A DNA stretch of 64,000 nt from contig JAIOJV010000077.1 in assembly GCA_019911805.1 (NCBI GenBank), positions 62,001 through 126,000 on the forward strand. Direction: 5' to 3'. This DNA comes from Gammaproteobacteria bacterium (GTDB lineage Bacteria > Pseudomonadota > Gammaproteobacteria > Thiohalobacterales > Thiohalobacteraceae). The notes beneath the pieces are model-generated. The model searched no databases, had not been told where the DNA came from, and was given only the letters and a program-made list of their open reading frames with translations. Below are positions 8,196-17,111 of the stretch, one piece after another (positions within the stretch are counted from its first letter, which is position 1; every line of letters starts with the position of its first letter). Both the position numbers and the translations under genes were made by a program.

Positions 8196-10024
8196 CAGCG
8201 GAGATCCCCATCGAAATGCTTCATTTACCACAGAGCCTACGGACCCTCTTTACAGGAATGGTTCCGGAAGCCGCTTCCGGGACGCCGGATGAGCGTGAGA
8301 AGAATTTCCAATCGCGGGCTTTGGCTGCCTATGCCATTCATAAGCTAGGTGGTGCTTCTATCGATGAGGCCGTCGGCTCGATTGTTGACGGAGGTGGTGA
8401 TGGTGGTATAGATGCAATCTTTCATGCTGCGAATACTCACATATTATGGGTCGTGCAATCGAAATTCATGGCGAATGGTCGCGGTGAGCCAGATTTGGGA
8501 GATGTCACGAAGTTCAAGACAGGTATAGAGAATTTGCTTCAGGGGAATTTTGGCGCTTTTAGAGAAAATGCCGCATGGAGAGAGCTGATTCCTCAACTTG
8601 AGTCAGTTTTCGGTGATGGCGCACTTCAAGTGCGCGCAGTTCTTGTTTATTCCGGAATTAACCTTGTCTCCGAAGATCGGCGGAGGCTGTTTGAGGATTT
8701 AAAACTGCGTTTCTCACCAGATTCCGAGTACATCGATACTCGTTTTTGTAACCTCACAACAGTGCATGATTGGATAACTGGTGCGGACCAAGGTCCCGGT
8801 GTTCCAGAAGTTGAGTTAACACTATTAAAGCCCGGTTGGGTGAGATCTCCGTATGAGACAGTATATGGACTGCTGCCATTAGCGGAGCTCGCGAATCTTT
8901 ATGCTAGGCATGGTCGCCGTCTTATAGCTGCCAACATCCGCGCCTATAAAGGCAACACTGCGGTCAATGAACAGATTGCCAACACCGTTCGTGAAGAGCC
9001 AGACCATTTTTTTTATCTCAACAACGGTCTGACTGCATATTGCGAACGGCTCGAGGTCAGCAACCTTGACCGTGCCAATGCTGAACAGAAGCGCATAAAG
9101 GGTTATGGGCTGTCCATTGTAAATGGTGCGCAAACTCTTGGTTCGGTAGCACAAGTAATCACTACGGAACCTGCTCGGGCACCAGAAGGTTTCGTGTTTT
9201 TGAAGATTGTCTCTCTGGAACGGTGCGCGGATGACCGGGAGTTTGCGGATAGAATCACGCGAAGCACCAATTTCCAGAACCAGATTGGATTGAGAGATTT
9301 CGTGGCGCTGGATAATCAGCAGGAGACCATTGCAAATCAACTCACGCTTTCTGGCATCAGCTATCACTACAAGTCAGATGTCGAAGCACCATCCCCGGAT
9401 GAGGCCAACTTTAGTCTGGAAGAGGCAACTAGCGCATGTGCATGCCTTGCACAGCTAGCAGATTGTGAATTCTGCGTACGAGTATTATCAAATCGCCAGT
9501 CACTTTGGTCAATGGAAGAAATATATCCACCTGAAGAACTGCTTCGGTCACGTTATTCGCGTGTATTCAGGCCTGACCGTTCAGCACGCACCATCTGGCG
9601 GGCTGTCCAGACCCAACGGCTGGTAGTCAAGACTATGCAGGATAATGGCCGGGCGAGCACAGGCATTCGCAAGGCGTTCTTTGAAAACGCACGATGGCTG
9701 GTGCTCAATGTGATTTTCCTAAAACTTCATCCAGAACAAGGTGAAGCTTTAAGGCTTACCGAAGCAGAAGCAGCGAGCGTGACACAAGCAACAGTAGAGT
9801 ATGCTGAGGCATTACTTGAAACCTGTGAGGCGACCGGATTTGTCACGCGGCGGGTCAATACGGCCAGTGGGATGGAACCTTATGAGCAGGCACGGCATTT
9901 TCGCTCGATCTTTAGCGCGGCAGGTGACTGCCAGGTATTGCGCAATGCATTACTTACACGGCTTGCGCAGGCCGAGGCAGGTACTGGTGCACTGACACCA
10001 GTGCCAGGCACCCAGGCAACTTGA
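8192..10024 (+). CDS. AIPR-family abortive infection protein with N-terminal PD-(D/E)xK-like nuclease domain
   Basis: The ATG at 8192 overlaps the helicase stop (ATGA) with GGAG upstream, giving 610 residues; an in-frame ATG at 8180 is less likely. The N-terminal 100 residues hold a Mrr-like nuclease pattern: GGGDGGIDAIF (D74) and, after a beta strand, VVQSKF (Q89, K91). The central domain has AIPR landmarks NIRAYKG (248-254), FFYLNNGLT (273-281) and IVNGAQT (309-315). AIPR proteins are tied to abortive infection and to restriction loci. The inferred role is a DNA-cleaving effector working with the helicase. Nuclease activity is predicted from motifs only. Confidence 0.88.
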   Translation: MTAEIPIEMLHLPQSLRTLFTGMVPEAASGTPDEREKNFQSRALAAYAIHKLGGASIDEAVGSIVDGGGDGGIDAIFHAANTHILWVVQSKFMANGRGEPDLGDVTKFKTGIENLLQGNFGAFRENAAWRELIPQLESVFGDGALQVRAVLVYSGINLVSEDRRRLFEDLKLRFSPDSEYIDTRFCNLTTVHDWITGADQGPGVPEVELTLLKPGWVRSPYETVYGLLPLAELANLYARHGRRLIAANIRAYKGNTAVNEQIANTVREEPDHFFYLNNGLTAYCERLEVSNLDRANAEQKRIKGYGLSIVNGAQTLGSVAQVITTEPARAPEGFVFLKIVSLERCADDREFADRITRSTNFQNQIGLRDFVALDNQQETIANQLTLSGISYHYKSDVEAPSPDEANFSLEEATSACACLAQLADCEFCVRVLSNRQSLWSMEEIYPPEELLRSRYSRVFRPDRSARTIWRAVQTQRLVVKTMQDNGRASTGIRKAFFENARWLVLNVIFLKLHPEQGEALRLTEAEAASVTQATVEYAEALLETCEATGFVTRRVNTASGMEPYEQARHFRSIFSAAGDCQVLRNALLTRLAQAEAGTGALTPVPGTQAT

Positions 10025-10042
10025 AATGGGGAAGGGTGGAAA

Positions 10043-10258
10043 ATGACAACAAAAGTTCCAATTGAAAAGAATCCTAATGAATCATTAGCCGACTTGGTAG
10101 TAGCCAAGCTCGGAGAGAAAGGATTTGTTCCCGATGGCAAGTCGGAAGAAATTGCCAACAAATTGAGCGCCGGTACTGCGACGAGTGAAGATTGGAAACT
10201 GTGGGTCGATCTTGCGACATCTAAGAAACAGGGAGGTGACGAAGATGCCCAGGATTGA
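10043..10258 (+). CDS. small acidic/basic partner protein, 71 aa
   Basis: This short gene follows the AIPR gene after 18 bases, with a purine-rich ribosome site (GGGAAGGGTGG). The protein starts MTTKVPIEKNPNESLADLVV and ends in a charged tail (KKQGGDEDAQD). It resembles small helical subunits encoded beside SMC-like ATPases. Its last 14 bases overlap the start of the zinc-hook ATPase gene, which strongly suggests coupled expression. No family is recognised. It may be a subunit or regulator of the ATPase. Confidence 0.7.
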   Translation: MTTKVPIEKNPNESLADLVVAKLGEKGFVPDGKSEEIANKLSAGTATSEDWKLWVDLATSKKQGGDEDAQD

Positions 10259-12599
10259 ACAGCTTATTGTCGAAAATTATCGGGGAGCTGCTACTCGGCT
10301 TCAATTGGATTTCGATGGGGGTAAGCCGGTTGCTTTGGTATTTGGCGAAAACGGAACAGGGAAGACCACAATTGTCGATGCTCTTGACGCTGTCGGTAAC
10401 TGCTCGAAAGGGTCTCTTGAAGACAAGAGTTCAACACGAGCACGTGATCACTTGCCAACGATCGGAAAAAAACCGGCTGACATTCTTATTACGCTGATCT
10501 CTGGGGCGAACACCTGGAACGCGACACTGGCGGGAGACAACCTTTCTACAAACCCGGAGCCTCGACCGAAAATCCATGTCCTGAGACGCAGCCACCTTCA
10601 AAAGCTGATAGAAGCGCAACCCGCCCAACGCTATGAGGCGCTGCGTCACTTTATTGATGTCGGTAAAGTAGAACGTGCCGAGAATGCGCTCCGTGATGCA
10701 GCATCAGGGGCTAAGACGGAATTCAATGCGGCTGTAAAAAGACGGTTCGACGCAGAGACGCAACTGCAAACGGTATGGGAAGCGGAAGGGAAACCTGGAA
10801 CAAATGCGCTTGAATGGGCAAAAACCATTGCAGAGCACGATACCGTAAAGCTTGATCAGGAAATTGAACGATTGCGTTTGGTTCAATCCACCATTACGCG
10901 AGCCGAAACTTGTTTGATGGAGTGGCAACAGGCCAGAGCAACAGCTGACCAAAGGTTAGCGGAAACAAAGGAGATCGATGAAGAGGTAGCTAAGTTGCCT
11001 GGAGTCGATGCGCAACAGGCAATTAGTCTGGCAGGTGTTTTGAGGCAGGTTAGTCAACACCTCCAGCTTGGGACATACCCGGATGAATGTCCCGTATGTC
11101 GGCAGGGAATTCCACTAGATGAACTAAAGGCGGATATCCAAACGCGGCTTGTGGATCTACAACAGTATGATCAGTTGCGATCAAAACGTGATACCGCAAA
11201 CCGCAATACCCAGCTTGCGAAGCAGGCCATTGAGAACAAACAAGGGGCATTACTCACAGCCGCCCGTGCCTTGGTCGACATCGTTCAGGCGGGCGATATA
11301 GCCATCATTACTGCTGCCAAAATCAACCAAGCAGACTATGTAGAATTTGCTAAGCAGGATGGGGGTGATGCGGCGATTACCATTAAACAGGCCGAACAAC
11401 TGGTTGGCGAGCTCTCGGGCCTTAAGCAAGCACTGGCAGACAGTGAGACGGCAACGTCGAAAAAATCCGGCATGATCAACTCGATTCGCGTCCAGTTCGA
11501 GCAGGTGCAAGAAAGTACCTCGGTTTCGGAAGAGTTGGCCCAACTGCAAGCAGCGCTTCAGGATGCTTACGATACGGCACGGCTTACGCGGATCGAATTT
11601 ACACAAAAGATACTCGATGACATCGCAACCGAGTGCAACCGGCTCTATGCTCTCATTCATCCTAATGAACCGATCGCAATATCCAGGCTTGCGCTCGACC
11701 AGGGCAAACGGGCCTCGCTGAGTCAGGCCGCCACATTCGAGGGGCATGACAATGTTCCGCCACAGGCTTATTTTAGCGAATCACATCTGGACACCTTGGG
11801 ATTCTGCTTTTGGCTGGCATTAGTTAAACGTGAGAGCCCAAATGCAGATGTGGTCGTTGTGCTCGACGACGTCTTTACGTCGGTGGACGCACAGCACATC
11901 AACCGGATATCGCAACTCATTACCGATGAAAGCAAGAATTTTGCACAGGTTATCGCGACTACCCATCAGCGGCTATGGCGGGATATTTATCGTTATCAGC
12001 ATGGTGCCGGCAAGCTGACTCAGATGATTGAGTTGCAGCGCTGGAGCCTCTCTAAAGGTATCTCCAATTACAAGACAAGACTCGCTGTTGATGACCTCAT
12101 CGCCTCTATTGCAGCAGCACCATTCGATAGACAAGTAACTGCCTCCAGGGCTGGAATACTGCTTGAAGCAGTTCTTGATTGGCTAGCACTACAATACCGT
12201 TGCCGTGTTGCCCGTACCCATGATGGCAGTTACACACTGGGCGAATTGCTGGACGGTACCGAAAGTTTGTTTAAGAAACTGGAAATCCACCGCCCTGATC
12301 TTGATACTTTAGGGCAATCCAAGAATCCCGCCCAATATGTTGCGAGCAAAGTTGATGGAATAACTGGCCAAATCCGTAGCCTGAACTTTTTACGGAATCA
12401 GGTAGGTGCACATTTCAATACGGCTGGTGCTGCGATTTCAGATGCGGACATCCAGCTATTTGCCGACATGACGGTCAAGTTTGCAGAAGCGTTAAGCTGT
12501 GAAACATGTGGCCAGATACCGGGCAAGAAGACGGCGGCTTATTTTCAATGTAGTTGCACCGCACCTTTCGAGGTACGGATGCAGCCAATACAACTATAG
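10245..12599 (+). CDS. Rad50/RloC-like zinc-hook ATPase with C-terminal HEPN-like motif
   Basis: The start is the ATG at 10245 (GGGAGG upstream), giving 784 residues. The N-terminal ATPase half has Walker A GENGTGKTT (34-42). A coiled-coil arm is interrupted by a zinc-hook cysteine pair CPVC (282-285). The C-terminal ATPase half has a signature-like SESHLDTLGF (511-520), Walker B VVVVLDD (536-542) and an H-loop ATTHQ (571-575). About 200 more residues follow, with LRNQVGAHF (R717-x5-H723, the Rx4-6H pattern of HEPN RNases) and a cysteine cluster CETCG...CSC (752-771). An ATPase with a zinc hook plus a HEPN-like end recalls RloC, the anticodon nuclease linked to restriction loci. Whether it cuts RNA is inference. 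Confidence 0.82.
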   Translation: MPRIEQLIVENYRGAATRLQLDFDGGKPVALVFGENGTGKTTIVDALDAVGNCSKGSLEDKSSTRARDHLPTIGKKPADILITLISGANTWNATLAGDNLSTNPEPRPKIHVLRRSHLQKLIEAQPAQRYEALRHFIDVGKVERAENALRDAASGAKTEFNAAVKRRFDAETQLQTVWEAEGKPGTNALEWAKTIAEHDTVKLDQEIERLRLVQSTITRAETCLMEWQQARATADQRLAETKEIDEEVAKLPGVDAQQAISLAGVLRQVSQHLQLGTYPDECPVCRQGIPLDELKADIQTRLVDLQQYDQLRSKRDTANRNTQLAKQAIENKQGALLTAARALVDIVQAGDIAIITAAKINQADYVEFAKQDGGDAAITIKQAEQLVGELSGLKQALADSETATSKKSGMINSIRVQFEQVQESTSVSEELAQLQAALQDAYDTARLTRIEFTQKILDDIATECNRLYALIHPNEPIAISRLALDQGKRASLSQAATFEGHDNVPPQAYFSESHLDTLGFCFWLALVKRESPNADVVVVLDDVFTSVDAQHINRISQLITDESKNFAQVIATTHQRLWRDIYRYQHGAGKLTQMIELQRWSLSKGISNYKTRLAVDDLIASIAAAPFDRQVTASRAGILLEAVLDWLALQYRCRVARTHDGSYTLGELLDGTESLFKKLEIHRPDLDTLGQSKNPAQYVASKVDGITGQIRSLNFLRNQVGAHFNTAGAAISDADIQLFADMTVKFAEALSCETCGQIPGKKTAAYFQCSCTAPFEVRMQPIQL

Positions 12600-12615
12600 A
12601 AGTAGAAATTCACGT

Positions 12616-14310
12616 ATGACTAGAAAACAGAAACTAGAACTCACCTGGATAGGTAAGGAGAACAGGTCCAAGCTGGAGCCGCGGATTCTGCTAGAAGACC
12701 CGGAGAAGTCCCACCACGCCAAACATCGGGTGACGGAGAACGATATCTTCGACAATCGGCTGATCTTCGGGGACAACTTGTTGGCGCTGAAGGCGTTGGA
12801 GGCGGAGTTTTCTGGGAAGGTGAAATGCGTGTTCATCGACCCGCCCTATAACACAGGTAGTGCGTTCCAACATTACGATGATGGGGTGGAGCACTCAATT
12901 TGGCTTTCGCTGATGCGCGATAGACTTGAGATCATACGGCGGTTGTTATCGGAGGATGGTTCACTGTGGATCACAATAGATGACAACGAGGCGCATTATC
13001 TTAAAGTGTTGTGCGATGATGTGTTTGGGCGAGCCAATTTTGTTACGAATGCGATTTGGGAGAAATCTGACAGCCCAAGGATGGACGCGCAATTCTTTTC
13101 AACTAGGCATGATCACATATTAGTTTTTTCAAAAAACATTTCAGAGCTGAGGCTAAACAAAATGCCGGAAAGTGCGGCTGATATTCCAGCTCACTATGAT
13201 AAAATTGATGATGACGGAAACAAATATTACTTGAAACCTCTGAGAGCCATGGGGCACGAAGATCGTAGAGAAGATAGGCCGTCTATGTATTTTAAACTCA
13301 CTGCACCCGATGGTACAGATGTATTCCCGAAAAAACAGGATGGTAGCGATGGTCGTTGGAGATGGGGTGCTGATAGATTTGAGAAGGATTTGGATAAAGT
13401 AGAATGGGTAAATGGAAGGAATGGATGGACACCTTACTATCGTATTTTTGCTGGTAAGCATGCAGGCAGACCGCCTGAAACAATTTGGTTCCATGCTGAA
13501 GTTGGCAGTAATAGAACATCGAAGGCTGAGGCAAAGAAGTTATTTCCAGATGAAACGGCGTTTGGAACACCAAAGCCGGAAGCATTACTGCAACGTGCTA
13601 TCGAATTAGCGACAAATCCGGGCGATCTCGTCCTCGACTCCTTCGCCGGTTCCGGCACCACGGGCGCGGTAGCCCACAAGATGGGTCGCCGTTGGATCAT
13701 GGTAGAGCTCGGCGACCACTGTCATACCCACATCATCCCGCGTCTGCAAAAAGTCATCGATGGTGAGGACCAGAGTGGTATTAGTAAGGCTGTCGATTGG
13801 AAAGGCGGCGGCGGTTTCCGCTACTACCGGCTCGCGCCCTCGCTGCTTGAAAAGGACAAGTGGGGCAATTGGGTCATCAGCAAGGAATTCAACGCCACCA
13901 TGCTGGCGGAAGCGGCCTGCAAGCTGGAGGGCTTCACCTATGCGCCGTCGGATGCAGTGTATTGGCAGCACGGCCATTCCACCGAGCGGGACTTCATCTA
14001 TGTCACCACGCAAAGTCTGACCGCCGACCAGCTTAATGCCTTGAGCGAGGACGTGGGCACGGAGCGTAGCCTGTTGGTGTTGTGCTCCGCCTTCCGGGGT
14101 AAGGCGGACCGCTGGCCAAACCTGACAGTGAAGAAGCTCCCCCATGCGGTACTCAAGCGCTGCGAGTGGGGGCACGATGATTACAGCCTTAAGGTGGAGA
14201 ACCTGCCGGAGGCGCCGCCTGACCTCACTCCTGAACCCTCTTTCAGTAGGAAAGGGCAAAAAGAAAATCTCGGCCAACAGGGCCTTTTTGACGAGGAGGC
14301 CGGGCAATGA
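12616..14310 (+). CDS. type III-like site-specific adenine DNA methyltransferase (Mod)
   Basis: The ATG at 12616 gives 564 residues. Motif IV DPPYNTG (75-81) comes before motif I DSFAGSGTTG (341-350), the order of beta-class N6-adenine methyltransferases such as type III Mod. The target recognition region should lie between them (about 140-300). That part is visibly AT-richer than both flanks, as expected after exchange of the specificity domain. The downstream Res gene starts within its stop codon (ATGA). Mod would mark host sites with N6-methyladenine and direct Res. The recognition sequence cannot be read from the protein. Confidence 0.93.
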   Translation: MTRKQKLELTWIGKENRSKLEPRILLEDPEKSHHAKHRVTENDIFDNRLIFGDNLLALKALEAEFSGKVKCVFIDPPYNTGSAFQHYDDGVEHSIWLSLMRDRLEIIRRLLSEDGSLWITIDDNEAHYLKVLCDDVFGRANFVTNAIWEKSDSPRMDAQFFSTRHDHILVFSKNISELRLNKMPESAADIPAHYDKIDDDGNKYYLKPLRAMGHEDRREDRPSMYFKLTAPDGTDVFPKKQDGSDGRWRWGADRFEKDLDKVEWVNGRNGWTPYYRIFAGKHAGRPPETIWFHAEVGSNRTSKAEAKKLFPDETAFGTPKPEALLQRAIELATNPGDLVLDSFAGSGTTGAVAHKMGRRWIMVELGDHCHTHIIPRLQKVIDGEDQSGISKAVDWKGGGGFRYYRLAPSLLEKDKWGNWVISKEFNATMLAEAACKLEGFTYAPSDAVYWQHGHSTERDFIYVTTQSLTADQLNALSEDVGTERSLLVLCSAFRGKADRWPNLTVKKLPHAVLKRCEWGHDDYSLKVENLPEAPPDLTPEPSFSRKGQKENLGQQGLFDEEAGQ

Positions 14311-16991
14311 ACCGACATGTAAATTCCATTGCCGGCCGTCTGAGCCTGCGCCCACCGCAGCGTCGCTCTCTGGAGATTCTCGATCGCATTACAGAGATTG
14401 CGCCACCGGGGAAAGAAGCGGATATCAATGCTGTGCTTGAGATTATCCGCAGCGAGTTTCCGACGGTTACCGATTTTGAGCGTGAATTTCCTTCGCTGTG
14501 TTTCGCCCTGGCCACCGGCGTAGGCAAGACAAGGCTGATGGGTGCGTTCATAAGCTACTTGCATCTGGCCCATGGCATCAATAACTTCTTCGTGTTGGCG
14601 CCGAATCTTACCATTTACAACAAGCTGATTGCAGACTTTACGCCAAACACACCGAAGTATGTGTTCAAGGGCATTGCTGAGTTTGCGACCAATGCGCCTG
14701 CCATTATTACCGGCGACAACTATGACCAGCGTGACCCGGCGAGTGGCTCGTTGTTTGGTGGTGTGCGGGTCAACATCTTCAATATCTCCAAGATCAACTC
14801 CGAAGTTCGAGGCGGCAAATCGCCCCGCATCAAGCGGTTGTCGGAATACATCGGTGAGAGTTACTTCGATTATTTGGCCGGGTTGCCTGATCTGGTGATG
14901 TTGATGGATGAATCGCACCGCTATCGTGCGAGCGCCGGGATCAGGGCGATCAATGAACTCAAACCGATTCTGGGGCTGGAGCTGACGGCGACGCCGTTCG
15001 TGGAATCTGCTCGCGGCGCAGTGGCGTTCAAGAACGTCATTTACGATTACCCGCTGGGCAGGGCCATGGCCGACGGCTTTGTGAAAGAGCCGGCGGTGGT
15101 CACGCGCAAGGACTTCAACCCGGCTGGGATGTCGACGGAAGAGATTGAGCGCTTGAAGCTCGAAGACGGCTTGCGCCTGCACGAAAGTGTCAAGGTGGAG
15201 CTGGAAACCTATGCTCGCGAAAGTGGCAATGCCATCGTCAAGCCCTTCCTGCTGGTGATTGCGCGGGATACCACTCATGCGGGTCAGTTGTTGTCCTTGA
15301 TTCAATCGGACGGATTTTTCGAGGGACGCTACAAGGATAAAGTTATCCAGGTGGATTCCAGCCAGACCGGCGCGAAGGAGGATGAGATGGTGGAGCGCCT
15401 GCTCAAGGTCGAGCATACCGAGGAGCCGACGGAGATTGTCATTCACGTCAACATGCTCAAGGAAGGCTGGGACGTAACCAATCTTTACACCATTGTGCCG
15501 CTGCGTGCCGCCAATGCCCGCATCCTTATCGAGCAATCCATCGGACGTGGTCTGCGTTTGCCTTACGGTAAACGTACCGGCGTGACCGCCGTGGACCGGT
15601 TGAACATCGTCGCCCACGACAAGTTCCAGGAGATCATCGAGGAGGCCAATAAACCGGATTCTACTATTCGCCTGCAGGCGGTAGTGCTGGATGCAGATGA
15701 GCTGGGACAGAAAACAGTCACGGTGGTGTCGCAATCACAGCTGGCCACCCGACTGGGATTCAAGCCTGCACAGGTGACGAGCAGTACGACCGTGGCCGGG
15801 CAGGATGAGGCGCCTGCATTCAGTAAGCCAGAAGAACAAAAAGTCGCGCAGATTGCCTACGAGGTTATCAAGCAATATGAAAATCAGCCGCAGTCATTGC
15901 CGACGGTCGAACACTTGAAGAAGCCGGAGATTCAGGCCGCCATCGTCAGAGCGGTCGAGGAGCAACGCACGCCCGGACAAATGGAGCTGGAAGGCGTGAC
16001 CGAGAAGCCGGATATTGCCGCCGTGGTGGCCAGGACCGTGGAGCTGGTCACGCAACAGACGATCGATATCCCACGCATCCTGGTGGTGCCTCGGGGTGAG
16101 GTGCAGTCAGGCTTCAAACCTTTTACGCTGAACCTGGATACGTTGAAGTATCCGGCAGTGTCAGATGAGCTATGGATTCAGACGCTGCGCACCAATGAGC
16201 GTGAAGTACTGGCACTTGGGCGTGGCGGTATCGAGGAGGCGCGGCTAGAAGATTATGTGGTGGGCGGACTCGTGGATTTCGATGATATTTCCTACGATGA
16301 GCATGCCGACTTGCTCTATGACCTGGCGTCACAAACGGTGCGCCATTTTCAGACTTATCTCTCCGATGAAGATACACGCAAAGTGTTGCGCTGCTTTCAA
16401 CGGGATATCGCACGGTTTATTCACGTGCAGATGCAGGAACACTATTGGGAAGAAGCGGCAGGGTATGAAGTGAAGGTCAGCAAGGGCTTCACCGAACTGA
16501 AGCAGAGCGCCTTTACCTCTTCCGTGCAAGAACCGCCCGCCGATTACAGGGTTGCTCCAGCGGACAAGAGCAACATGGCGAAATACCTGTTCGGTAATTT
16601 CCAGCGTTGTCTGTATCCCGTGCAGAAATTCGACTCCGACACGGAACGCAAGCTGGCGGTGATACTTGAACGCGACGCTATTCGTTGGTTCAAGCCGGCA
16701 AAAGGGCAGTTTCAGATCTACTACAAGTCAGGCGCTGACCATCTGGAATACCAACCGGACTTCGTGGCCGAGACTGCCGACACGATCTACATGTTGGAAC
16801 CAAAAATGCGCAAGGAACTTGATGATCCGATTGTTATTGCCAAAAAGGAAGTGGCGATCAAATGGTGTGTAAATGCATCGGACCATGCGAGCACCTATGG
16901 CGGTAAGCCATGGCGCTACCTGCTGATACCGCATGATGAGATTGCTGAGAACATTACTCTTGGTGGATTGGCCGACCGGTTTGGAAAATAG
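14307..16991 (+). CDS. type III-like restriction enzyme subunit Res (DEAD/H helicase-nuclease)
   Basis: The 894-residue protein overlaps Mod by an ATGA overlap. The helicase core has Walker A ATGVGKT (69-75), motif II DESH (201-204), motif III ELTATPF (about 229-235) and a motif VI-like IEQSIGRGLRLPYG (about 410-425). Near the C-terminus a PD-(D/E)xK nuclease pattern is seen (YQPDFVAE followed by YMLEPK, about 815-835), then a basic helix. This fits the COG3587 Res family. Together with Mod it should form the restriction complex of the operon. The last gene of the block is about 120 bases downstream. Confidence 0.93.
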   Translation: MNRHVNSIAGRLSLRPPQRRSLEILDRITEIAPPGKEADINAVLEIIRSEFPTVTDFEREFPSLCFALATGVGKTRLMGAFISYLHLAHGINNFFVLAPNLTIYNKLIADFTPNTPKYVFKGIAEFATNAPAIITGDNYDQRDPASGSLFGGVRVNIFNISKINSEVRGGKSPRIKRLSEYIGESYFDYLAGLPDLVMLMDESHRYRASAGIRAINELKPILGLELTATPFVESARGAVAFKNVIYDYPLGRAMADGFVKEPAVVTRKDFNPAGMSTEEIERLKLEDGLRLHESVKVELETYARESGNAIVKPFLLVIARDTTHAGQLLSLIQSDGFFEGRYKDKVIQVDSSQTGAKEDEMVERLLKVEHTEEPTEIVIHVNMLKEGWDVTNLYTIVPLRAANARILIEQSIGRGLRLPYGKRTGVTAVDRLNIVAHDKFQEIIEEANKPDSTIRLQAVVLDADELGQKTVTVVSQSQLATRLGFKPAQVTSSTTVAGQDEAPAFSKPEEQKVAQIAYEVIKQYENQPQSLPTVEHLKKPEIQAAIVRAVEEQRTPGQMELEGVTEKPDIAAVVARTVELVTQQTIDIPRILVVPRGEVQSGFKPFTLNLDTLKYPAVSDELWIQTLRTNEREVLALGRGGIEEARLEDYVVGGLVDFDDISYDEHADLLYDLASQTVRHFQTYLSDEDTRKVLRCFQRDIARFIHVQMQEHYWEEAAGYEVKVSKGFTELKQSAFTSSVQEPPADYRVAPADKSNMAKYLFGNFQRCLYPVQKFDSDTERKLAVILERDAIRWFKPAKGQFQIYYKSGADHLEYQPDFVAETADTIYMLEPKMRKELDDPIVIAKKEVAIKWCVNASDHASTYGGKPWRYLLIPHDEIAENITLGGLADRFGK

Positions 16992-17111
16992 CATAAAAGC
17001 CGTTGCCTGCGCTCAAGGGAAACGGACACGGCAAATAGTTGGTAGCGTCGCAGTTGGTTGGTAATTGAGGTAAGCGTTGATAGGAAATGCAACAGTAAAT
17101 AGAAGGTACTA

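Noticed and set aside
14181-15734. 517-codon minus-strand frame inside mod/res
   Set aside because: It lies wholly opposite the well-supported Mod end and Res helicase domain, has no recognisable motif and no ribosome site. Long antisense frames are expected in GC-rich DNA.
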